Assembly: GCA_024710825.1 (NCBI GenBank)
Contig: JANJUA010000238.1
Location: 1 to 6,777 of the forward strand
Length of the DNA: 6,777 bases
From: Solirubrobacteraceae bacterium
GTDB taxonomy: Bacteria; Actinomycetota; Thermoleophilia; Solirubrobacterales; Solirubrobacteraceae
Reading direction: 5' to 3'
In this document: positions 1 through 5,622 of the stretch, one piece after another
Layout of the letters: every line of letters starts with the position of its first letter
How positions within the stretch are numbered: the stretch's first letter is position 1
Translations under genes and position numbers: made by a program
Notes under the pieces: generated by a model
Seen by the model: only the letters and a program-made list of their open reading frames with translations
The model's database searches: none
What the model was told of the DNA's origin: nothing

Positions 1-741
1 CCGCTCGTCGTCTCCGAGGTCAACCCCGACGCGCTCGACGACGCCCGCAAGGGCATCGTCGCCAACCCCAACTGCACGACGATGGTCGCGATGCTGCCCG
101 CCAAGGCGCTGCACGACCGCTTCGAGCTGACCGAGCTGGTCGCCACCAGCTTCCAGGCGGCCGGCGGGGCGGGGCAGAAGGGCATCGACGAGCTCGCCGC
201 CCAGGTCGGGCCGCTCGCCGCCGACGTCGACCAGCTCGTCAACGACGGCCGCAGCGCCGCCCGCAAGGTCGAGCACGCGGTCCACGCCAACACGCTCGCC
301 TTCAACGTCGTGCCGCTGCTCGGCGCCCTGGACGACCAGGGCTACACCGACGAGGAGATGAAGCTTCAGAACGAGTCGCGCAAGATCCTCTCGATCCCGG
401 CCCTGCGCGTCACCCCGACGTGCGTCCGGGTTCCCGTGATGGTCGGCCACGCGATTGCCGTCCGCGCGACGTTCGCCCGCGAGCCCGACCTCCAGGAGGC
501 GCTCGAGGCGCTGCGCGAGTTCCCGAACCTCGTCGTGGAGGAGGCCCCGACCCCGCTCGAGTGGGCCGGCCGCGACGAGACCGTCGTGGGCCGCGTCAGG
601 CGGGATCTGAGCGACCCGCGCAGCCTGAGCTTCTTCGTCGTCGGCGACAACCTGCTCAAGGGCGCCGCGCTGAACACCGTCCAGCTCGCGGAGCTGGTCG
701 TCGACCGCGGCCTCCTCGGCTCTACGGCTCCGGCCGCCTGA
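1..741 (+). CDS. asd: Aspartate-semialdehyde dehydrogenase, 5'-truncated by the window
   Basis: This enzyme makes aspartate semialdehyde from aspartyl phosphate with NADPH, the branch point to lysine/diaminopimelate, threonine and methionine, in the cytoplasm. The reading frame is open from base 1, so the gene enters from the left; 246 residues are visible and about 95-100 N-terminal residues (the NADP-binding part) are probably missing. The visible part has the NPNCTT active-site motif, with the nucleophilic cysteine at fragment residue 25 (bases 73-75). A glycine-rich QAAGGAGQKG segment follows (about residues 52-61). RVPVMVGHA carries the expected acid/base histidine at about residue 150, and the C-terminus has VVGDNLLKGAALNTVQ, typical of the family. 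The stop is TGA at 739-741. An internal ATG at 82 lies after the catalytic cysteine, so it is not the true start. The gene faces the ligase-family gene, with 13 bp between the two stop codons. I am confident of the family. Confidence 0.95.
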   Translation, partial: PLVVSEVNPDALDDARKGIVANPNCTTMVAMLPAKALHDRFELTELVATSFQAAGGAGQKGIDELAAQVGPLAADVDQLVNDGRSAARKVEHAVHANTLAFNVVPLLGALDDQGYTDEEMKLQNESRKILSIPALRVTPTCVRVPVMVGHAIAVRATFAREPDLQEALEALREFPNLVVEEAPTPLEWAGRDETVVGRVRRDLSDPRSLSFFVVGDNLLKGAALNTVQLAELVVDRGLLGSTAPAA

Positions 742-749
742 GAGCCGCG

Positions 750-769
750 CCCGCCTATCCGGCGGCGGG
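750..769. terminator. Weak hairpin between convergent genes, possible terminator
   Basis: Six-base arms, cccgcc (750-755) and ggcggg (764-769), flank an 8-nt loop; a 5-bp register with a 5-nt loop (751-755 with 761-765) is also possible. It sits just past the asd stop and includes the stop codon of the opposing ligase-family gene, a common place for a shared terminator. There is no T-run on either strand, and short GC arms arise easily at this base composition, so the call is weak. Confidence 0.25.
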
Positions 770-1504
770 AGGGCCGAAGCGCGGCTCGAGCTCCGCAGCG
801 AGCGCGAGCGTCCGCTCGTCCAGCGTCGCCGGCTCGAGCTCGAAGCGCCGAGCGTAGGCGGCGACGAGCGCGTCCTCGACGGCGGAGAGGGTGACGCCGG
901 GAACCTCGTCCTCGATCGCGCCGGTGGTCTCCGGGTCGACGTCGATCTCGAGCGCACGGTACACGTCGCGCACCACCGCGGCGACGCGTGCCGCGCCGTG
1001 GACGACGACCACCGTTCCGACATACGCGCCGCCGCGAACGACCCGCTGGGCGCTGCCGGCCAGCTTCACCGCGCCGCGGGCGTTGACGCTGAACTCGCCC
1101 GGGCAGTACTCGCGCGGCACCTCCCCGATGCGCGCGTCCACCCCGAGCGACCCGAGCGCCTCCGCGAGCAGCTCCGCGTTGTCACGGAAGCGGTCGCGCA
1201 GGCCCGTCGCTCCGGTGGGGTCGGCGAGGACCTCGCCGACCTCCAGCGTGCCCTCGTGGTAGACGGCCGCTCGCCCGCCGGCCAGGCGCTCCAGAGGCGT
1301 GAACCCGTGGCCGCGGGCGGCCCGCAGCGCCGCCGGATAGCCGGGGAGCAGTGCGTCGCGGCGGCCGAAGGCGACCGCCGGGCGGTGGCGGTGCACCCGT
1401 AGCGCGGGCGCGATCTCGCCGCCCACGACGCGCTGGAGCAGGGCGGCCGAGACCGCCATGTCGTACGCGGGGCGGTCGGCGAAGGACTCGCGAAGCAGCA
1501 GCAC
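755..1504 (-). CDS. Lipoate/octanoate-protein ligase family (BPL/LplA/LipB fold), probably LipL/LipM-like acyltransferase
   Basis: This is a 249-residue protein of the biotin/lipoate A/B protein ligase fold, which attaches or moves octanoyl or lipoyl groups on the lysine of GcvH or 2-oxoacid dehydrogenase E2 domains. The substrate-binding loop is RLAGGRAAVYHEGTL (residues 73-87), equivalent to the RRxSGGGAVYHD region of LplA. The conserved lysine is in KLAGSAQR (Lys147), followed by a GGAYVGTVVVVHG strand. A cysteine at position 134 (EYCPGEF) lies 13 residues before Lys147. From memory of the families, the octanoyltransferase LipM and the amidotransferase LipL have their nucleophilic cysteine about there, while true LplA ligases do not. 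With no C-terminal LplA accessory domain, this favours acyl transfer over ATP-dependent ligation. The start is GTG with GAAGGT 9 nt upstream; the stop is TAG. It is separated from the upstream sdh block by a hairpin, so it may have its own promoter. The family is secure; the exact reaction is inferred. Confidence 0.85.
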   Translation of the reverse strand: MLLLRESFADRPAYDMAVSAALLQRVVGGEIAPALRVHRHRPAVAFGRRDALLPGYPAALRAARGHGFTPLERLAGGRAAVYHEGTLEVGEVLADPTGATGLRDRFRDNAELLAEALGSLGVDARIGEVPREYCPGEFSVNARGAVKLAGSAQRVVRGGAYVGTVVVVHGAARVAAVVRDVYRALEIDVDPETTGAIEDEVPGVTLSAVEDALVAAYARRFELEPATLDERTLALAAELEPRFGPPAAG

Positions 1505-1513
1505 AGGGCGCAG

Positions 1514-1519
1514 ACCTTC
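1514..1519 (-). promoter_or_regulatory. Ribosome binding site for the ligase-family gene
   Basis: On the minus strand this reads GAAGGT, a fair Shine-Dalgarno match ending 9 nt before the GTG at 1504-1502. It supports that GTG as the start. Confidence 0.5.
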
Positions 1520-1532
1520 GCACGGAGCGGAC

Positions 1533-1556
1533 GGAGAGGCCGTCTCAGGCCTCTCC
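1533..1556 (-). terminator. Perfect 9-bp hairpin after the sdh block, candidate terminator
   Basis: Arms ggagaggcc (1533-1541) and ggcctctcc (1548-1556) pair without mismatch across a 6-nt loop. The element lies 32 nt past the stop of the 64-residue ORF and 28 nt before the GTG of the ligase-family gene, inside the only sizeable gap (1505-1588) on this strand. It could end transcripts from the sdh block. No U-run follows on either strand, so it would have to act as a U-less terminator, an RNA stabiliser or a 5' leader element of the downstream gene. I saw no convincing promoter motif in the remainder of the gap. Confidence 0.45.
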
Positions 1557-1588
1557 TGAAGGCCCTTCTACCCCGTATCGGACGTGGG

Positions 1589-1783
1589 TCACGTCCGCTC
1601 GGCGTCGTCGGGCGGCGGGATCTGCGAGCGCAGACGCTCGCGCGCCGCGTCGAACGGATCGATGCGCCGCCGGGCGGCGTCCGGCCGCTCCGACGGCACG
1701 ATCTCGCTCGGGGCCTGGTCGAGCGGCCGCCGCCTGCGGCGACCGCCGGCCACTATCCGCGCGAGCTCCTCGCTCAGCCGCAC
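1589..1783 (-). CDS. Small charged protein of unknown function, last gene of the sdh block
   Basis: I do not recognise this 64-residue protein. It starts with GTG at 1783-1781, 13 nt after the stop of the CCG-domain gene, and ends with TGA. Only four codons by my reading (ATA, GGT, GAT, CGT) lack G or C in the third position, which matches the real genes here and argues that it is translated. The N-terminus (RLSEELARIVAGG) could form a short helix. An arginine run follows (RRRRR, residues 15-19), then a proline-containing linker, a helix-like DPFDAARERLRSQ stretch (about residues 43-55) and an acidic PPPDDAE tail. There is no membrane segment, no cysteine and no signal peptide. It sits where archaeal type E succinate dehydrogenase operons encode a small fourth subunit (SdhF), but it is about half the length of those proteins and I see no clear resemblance. 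A small accessory or assembly protein is possible. Confidence 0.55.
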   Translation of the reverse strand: MRLSEELARIVAGGRRRRRPLDQAPSEIVPSERPDAARRRIDPFDAARERLRSQIPPPDDAERT

Positions 1784-1796
1784 TCGGCCTGCCGCG

Positions 1797-2702
1797 TCAG
1801 GCCGCGCCGACGCCGGCCACGACGGACGTCGTCCAGTCGATGACCGAGGTGGGGCGGACGACGTGGCGGTTGAGCCCGAGCTCCTTCGGCTCCAGGCCGA
1901 GGGCGAGGCCGACCAGCTGCGGCAGGTGCAGCACGGGCATGTTGAGGTCCCGCCCGACGACCCGCTTGGCCAGCGGCTGCTGCAGGTCGAGGTTCAGGTG
2001 GCACAGGGGGCACGGCGTGACGAGGCAGTCGGCGTCCGCGTCCATCGCGTCGCCGAGGTGCGTGCCGGCCTGCTTGAGCGAGGCGGTCTCGTTCATCGTG
2101 ATGATCGGGAAGCCGCAGCACTTGTGCATCCCGGCGTACTCGATCACGGTGCCGCCGAGCGCCTCGATGAGCAGCGACATGTAGGTGTCGCGCGGCCGCT
2201 CGGCGTCGATGCCCAGGCGGTCCTCCGGGCGCACGATGTAGCACCCGTAGAAGGGGCCGACCTTGAGGTTCGTCAGCGGGCGCTTGACCCGGGAGCGCAG
2301 CTCGTCGAGGCCGAAGTCCTCGACGAGGAGCCACAGCAGGTTCTTGTTGGAGATGCCGGCCTCGTAGTGGAGCCCGTCGTCGGCGAGGTTGTCGTTGATG
2401 ATCGCCCGGTACTCGGCGTTGGCGTCGAGGCGCTCCTGGCACTCGGTCTGCGCGCCCTGACACGTCGAGCAGATGTTCATCATCATCTTGCCGTCGGTCT
2501 GCTGGGCGAGCGCGAACGTGCGCGCGTTGAGAGTGTCGGCGAGCTCCTGGTTGTGCTCGGCGATCACGCCGGCGCCGCAGCAGTTCGCGCGGTCGAGCTC
2601 GATGAGCTCGATGTCGAGCAACGGCGCGACCTTCGCCATCGACCCGTGCAGCTCTTGGGTGAAGCCACGGCTGACGCAGCCGGGCCAGTAGGCGACCTTC
2701 AT
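1797..2702 (-). CDS. HdrB/SdhE-type protein with two CCG domains, electron-transfer subunit of succinate:quinone oxidoreductase
   Basis: This 301-residue protein has two cysteine-rich CCG domains. The first is C9, C41-C42, C78 and C81, which fits the CX31-39CCX35-36CXXC pattern exactly. The second is C154, C195-C196, C231 and C234, with nearly the same spacing. In HdrB these motifs bind non-cubane [4Fe-4S] clusters. In type E succinate dehydrogenases and the epsilon-proteobacterial methylmenaquinol:fumarate reductase, the corresponding subunit passes electrons between SdhB and quinone in place of the cytochrome b anchors. No transmembrane helix is visible, so membrane contact would be peripheral, perhaps through amphipathic segments. 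The ATG overlaps the sdhB stop as ATGA, with GAAGGGAG 9 nt upstream, so translation is probably coupled. Much longer open frames upstream in this phase run over sdhB and lack the family sequence, so this start is firm. The family name often given is 'CoB-CoM heterodisulfide reductase subunit B family', but nothing here suggests methanogen chemistry. Confidence 0.93.
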   Translation of the reverse strand: MKVAYWPGCVSRGFTQELHGSMAKVAPLLDIELIELDRANCCGAGVIAEHNQELADTLNARTFALAQQTDGKMMMNICSTCQGAQTECQERLDANAEYRAIINDNLADDGLHYEAGISNKNLLWLLVEDFGLDELRSRVKRPLTNLKVGPFYGCYIVRPEDRLGIDAERPRDTYMSLLIEALGGTVIEYAGMHKCCGFPIITMNETASLKQAGTHLGDAMDADADCLVTPCPLCHLNLDLQQPLAKRVVGRDLNMPVLHLPQLVGLALGLEPKELGLNRHVVRPTSVIDWTTSVVAGVGAA

Positions 2703-3871
2703 CGCGAGGGGCTCCCTTCGGGGGACTGTCCGGGCTGGCCGGAGTCGGCGCCCGTCTGGGCCGCGCCCGAGGTGGCGGCCGCGGGCGCGGTGCCCGCGCC
2801 GTCGACGTCCTCGTCGTAGCCCGTGATGTAGAGGTTGAGCTCGAGCCGCTGGTCGCGCGCCGCCACCTTGTCGTAGATCCGCTGGACGCTCTTGAGGTCG
2901 TCCTTCGGGATCTTGTGGCCGAGCAGCGCGGTCTTTGGCTTGACCTTGCCGCGCATCACCGCCTTCGTGATCGCCGGCAGGGACGACATCAGCACCTTGC
3001 CGGCCTTCGGGTGGAACTTGCCGAACCAGGAGTCGCCGCCGTAGGAGCGGGGCAGCAGCTCCGCCTCGTGCAGCAGCCCGTAGCCCTTGATGAGCGTCAC
3101 GAACGACGCCTCGTGGCGATGGCCGTTGTTGCGGTCGTCGATGTGGTGGTCGCTGCCGGCGCGGCGGCGCAGGCGCATGATCTGGCTCATCGGCGCGACG
3201 CCCTTGGGGCAGGCGTCGATGCACTTGAAGCAGTGGGTGCAGGTGTAGATGCCGTGCGGGTCCTGGGCGAGATCCGTGAGGCGCTCGCGCTGCTGGTCGT
3301 CACGCGGGTCGCCGACGAAGCGGTAGGCCTTCGCGGACGCGGCCGGGCCGACGAAGAGCGGGTCGACCTCCATCGAGAGGCAGTCCGAGACGCAGGCGCC
3401 GCACTGGATGCAGGCCATCGACTGCGTCACGTCGACCATCGCCTCGCGGTCGACGATGTACTCCCGCTCCGGGATCGGCTCCTTGTTGATGAGCCACGGC
3501 GTGACGCGCGCGATCTTCTTCCAGTGGACCGCGTCCATGTCGACGATCAGGTCCTTGATGACGGGCATGTTGCCCATCGGCTCGACCTCGATGACGCCGT
3601 CGCGCGACGACGCCAGCGCCGCGTCGAGGTGGGTGTGGCACGCGAGCCCGGGCTGGCCGTTGACGCGCACGCCGCACGAGCCGCAGATCGCCGCCCGGCA
3701 CGAGCAGCGGATGCCGATCGAGCCGTCGAAGCGCGCCTTGGCCTGGAGGATGCCCTCCAGCACCGAGCGGTGCGGCTCGAGCTCGATCGTGTGCTCGTCC
3801 CAGTACGCCGCATCCCCCGATTCGGGGTCGTAGCGGCGCAGGCGCAGGGTGAACTCCGTTGCTTCAGCCAT
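2699..3871 (-). CDS. sdhB: Succinate dehydrogenase/fumarate reductase iron-sulfur subunit, type E, with C-terminal extension
   Basis: This subunit carries electrons from the FAD of SdhA through three iron-sulfur centres. The N-terminal ferredoxin domain holds C58, C63, C66 and C78 (CRAAICGSC then C78), the [2Fe-2S] ligands; C56 is an additional nearby cysteine. The C-terminal ferredoxin domain has CIQCGACVSDC (C154, C157, C160, C164) and CTHCFKCIDACP (C211, C214, C217, C221). Classical SdhB/FrdB has no cysteine at the position of C214. With C164, C211 and C217 it should make a [4Fe-4S] rather than a [3Fe-4S] centre, as in type E enzymes. At 390 residues it is much longer than classical SdhB (about 240). 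Residues about 230-350 form an ordered-looking extension (basic, with a GKVKPK stretch), and 355-390 is a low-complexity Ala/Gly/Ser/Pro tail. The ATG directly follows the sdhA stop, and GAGGAG lies 12 nt upstream. Confidence 0.95.
   Translation of the reverse strand: MAEATEFTLRLRRYDPESGDAAYWDEHTIELEPHRSVLEGILQAKARFDGSIGIRCSCRAAICGSCGVRVNGQPGLACHTHLDAALASSRDGVIEVEPMGNMPVIKDLIVDMDAVHWKKIARVTPWLINKEPIPEREYIVDREAMVDVTQSMACIQCGACVSDCLSMEVDPLFVGPAASAKAYRFVGDPRDDQQRERLTDLAQDPHGIYTCTHCFKCIDACPKGVAPMSQIMRLRRRAGSDHHIDDRNNGHRHEASFVTLIKGYGLLHEAELLPRSYGGDSWFGKFHPKAGKVLMSSLPAITKAVMRGKVKPKTALLGHKIPKDDLKSVQRIYDKVAARDQRLELNLYITGYDEDVDGAGTAPAAATSGAAQTGADSGQPGQSPEGSPSR
2712..2719 (-). promoter_or_regulatory. 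Ribosome binding site inside the 3' end of sdhB
   Basis: The minus strand reads GAAGGGAG, ending 9 nt before the ATG of the CCG-domain gene. It lies within the last codons of sdhB and fixes the start of the overlapping downstream gene. Confidence 0.7.
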
Positions 3872-5566
3872 CTAGTACTTGCGCTCCTCGGGCTGCCACT
3901 GGGTGAACGTCACCTCGGAGTAGGACACCTGGGGGACGTCGTCGCCGTTGCGATTGATGTCGATGTGCTTGAGCCACTCGTCGTCGTTGCGCTCCGGGTA
4001 GTCGGTGCGGAACTGCGCGCCACGCGACTCCTTGCGCTCGATCGCCGCGACGACGATGGCCTCCGCGCACTCGAGCATGTAGCCCAGCTCGACGGCGCCG
4101 AGCACGTCCTGGTTGAAGATCGTGCCGCGGTCGTCGACGTAGGCGGTCTTGGACTCCTCCTTCAGCCGCCGCACGACCTCGTGCGCCTGCTGCAGGCCGG
4201 CCTCCTCGCGGAAGACCGCGACGTGCCGGTTCATGACCGTTCCGAGCTCGTCCTTGATCTCCGAGATGCGCCGCCCCTCCCGCGGGCGGTCGATGATCGA
4301 GGCGATCATCTTCTCGTCGTCGCGCTGGACGCTCGTCGTGGCCGTCGGCATGCGCATGTCCGTGGCGCGGGCGGCGGCGTGCTCGCCGGCGCGGCGGCCG
4401 AAGATGAGCGTGTCGAGCAACGAGTTGGCGCCGAGGCGGTTGCCGCCGTGGACCGAGACGCAGGCGACCTCGCCCGCGGCGTAGAGGCCGTCGAGCGGCG
4501 TCTTGCCGTCGATGTCGGTCTTGACGCCGCCCATGATGTAGTGCTGGCCCGGGCGGATCATGATCGGCTCGCGCGTGATGTCCACGCCCGCGAAGTCCTT
4601 GCCGATGTTGACGATCTCGCGCAGCGCCTCGAGCGTGCGCTTGCGGGGGACCACCGTGACGTCGAGGTAGATGCCGACGCCGCCGGGGCCGACGCCGCGG
4701 CCCTCGTTGATCTCGGTCTGCTCGGCGCGCGAGACGACGTCGCGCGAGGCGAGCTCCATCTTGTTCGGCGCGTACTTCTCCATGAAGCGCTCGCCGTCGG
4801 CGTTCAGCAGGTGCGCACCCTCGCCGCGGGCGCCCTCGGTGATGAGGAAGCCGTTCTCGACCAGGCAGGTCGGGTGGTACTGGATCATCTCCATGTCCAT
4901 CAGCGGCGCGCCGGCCGCGTAGGCCTGGGCGATGCCGTCGCCCGTGCAGATGAGGCCGTTGGTCGTCGGCTTGAAGCACTGCCCGGCGCCGCCGGAGGCG
5001 AGGATGACGTTCTTGGCGGAGAAGGTCTCCATCGCGCCGGTGCGGATGTCGCGGGCGACGACGCCGACGCACGCGCCGGAGTCGTCCAGCACGAGCGACG
5101 TCGTGAACCACTCCTCGTAGCGGTCGACGCGATCGCTGTACTTCATGAGCTGCTCGTAGAGCACGTGGAGGATCGCCTGACCGGTGATGTCGGCCACGTA
5201 GGCGGTGCGCTTCGCGGAGGCGCCGCCGAACGCGCGGAGGTCCAGCTCACCGGACTCGTTGCGGTGGAAGGTCACCCCGATGTGCTCCAGGTGCATGACC
5301 TCGCCCGGGGCCTCGCTGCACATGACCTCGATGGCGTCCTGGTCGCCGAGGAAGTCGGAGCCCTTGACGGTGTCGTAGGCGTGAGAGCGCCAGTCGTCGG
5401 CGACGTTGATGGCGGCGTTGATGCCGCCCGCCGCGGCGACGCTGTGAGAGCGAACCGGGTGGACCTTGCTCATGATGGCCACCGTCGCGCCGGCGTCGGC
5501 GGCTGCGAGGGCGGCCCGCTGGCCGGCGAGGCCGGCCCCGATGATGAGGACGTCATGTGCGGGCAT
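3872..5566 (-). CDS. sdhA: Succinate dehydrogenase/fumarate reductase flavoprotein subunit
   Basis: This is the catalytic subunit that interconverts succinate and fumarate. It is 564 residues long, in the usual range. The Rossmann motif GAGLAG is at residues 10-15. RSHSVAAAGGIN has His41 at the site of the covalent histidyl-FAD bond. The dicarboxylate site is intact: His231 (YHPT), TEGARGEG at 243-250, Arg275 in ASRDVVSR (proton-transfer arginine), His342 (QHYIMGG) and Arg377 in GGNRLGANSLLD. The stop is TAG, directly abutting sdhB. I chose the ATG at 5566 because the FAD-binding strand begins right after it, although no strong Shine-Dalgarno precedes it. Alternative in-frame starts are ATG at 5581 (adds MVSPS) and GTG at 5626, which would overlap the upstream protease stop as GTGA. 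No twin-arginine or Sec signal is seen, so the catalytic site is predicted to be cytoplasmic. Direction (succinate oxidation or fumarate reduction) cannot be told from sequence. Confidence 0.96.
   Translation of the reverse strand: MPAHDVLIIGAGLAGQRAALAAADAGATVAIMSKVHPVRSHSVAAAGGINAAINVADDWRSHAYDTVKGSDFLGDQDAIEVMCSEAPGEVMHLEHIGVTFHRNESGELDLRAFGGASAKRTAYVADITGQAILHVLYEQLMKYSDRVDRYEEWFTTSLVLDDSGACVGVVARDIRTGAMETFSAKNVILASGGAGQCFKPTTNGLICTGDGIAQAYAAGAPLMDMEMIQYHPTCLVENGFLITEGARGEGAHLLNADGERFMEKYAPNKMELASRDVVSRAEQTEINEGRGVGPGGVGIYLDVTVVPRKRTLEALREIVNIGKDFAGVDITREPIMIRPGQHYIMGGVKTDIDGKTPLDGLYAAGEVACVSVHGGNRLGANSLLDTLIFGRRAGEHAAARATDMRMPTATTSVQRDDEKMIASIIDRPREGRRISEIKDELGTVMNRHVAVFREEAGLQQAHEVVRRLKEESKTAYVDDRGTIFNQDVLGAVELGYMLECAEAIVVAAIERKESRGAQFRTDYPERNDDEWLKHIDINRNGDDVPQVSYSEVTFTQWQPEERKY
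3884..3889 (-). promoter_or_regulatory. Ribosome binding site for sdhB within the end of sdhA
   Basis: The minus strand reads GAGGAG, 12 nt before the sdhB ATG at 3871-3869 and inside the final codons of sdhA (QPEERKY). The spacing is somewhat long, but the match is good and supports reinitiation across the TAGATG junction. Confidence 0.6.
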
Positions 5567-5622
5567 TGAGGGGCTGACCATACCGACCCATGTCGGCGAT
5601 CCTGGTGTTCGGTGGCCCTTAC

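Noticed and set aside
1797..2702. Reading the CCG protein as a methanogen-type heterodisulfide reductase or as glycolate oxidase GlcF/lactate LutA
   Set aside because: There is no HdrA, HdrC, GlcD or LutBC gene nearby, and the ATGA overlap with sdhB and the matching type E SdhB cluster pattern tie it to succinate dehydrogenase.
1584..2819. 411-residue open frame on the plus strand opposite the CCG-domain gene
   Set aside because: It lacks recognisable motifs and has the Val/Glu/Arg/Leu repeat pattern of antisense frames; the minus strand carries both complete CCG motifs.
2703..3224. N-terminal prolongation of the CCG-domain reading frame over sdhB
   Set aside because: The extra residues are Arg/Pro-rich frame noise overlapping sdhB. 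The family sequence starts at the ATG at 2702, which has a good ribosome binding site.
2915..5569. 884-residue open frame on the plus strand, antisense to sdhA and sdhB
   Set aside because: It is the shadow of high-GC genes. The translation is a repetitive Arg/Val/Asp/Leu/Ala mix without family motifs, while the opposite strand encodes intact SdhA and SdhB with all catalytic and cluster residues.
5577..5605. Possible promoter for sdhA (TATGGT on the minus strand as a -10)
   Set aside because: No acceptable -35 hexamer occurs 16-18 bp upstream, and the implied leader would be only a few bases; a TAnnnT match alone is too common to count.
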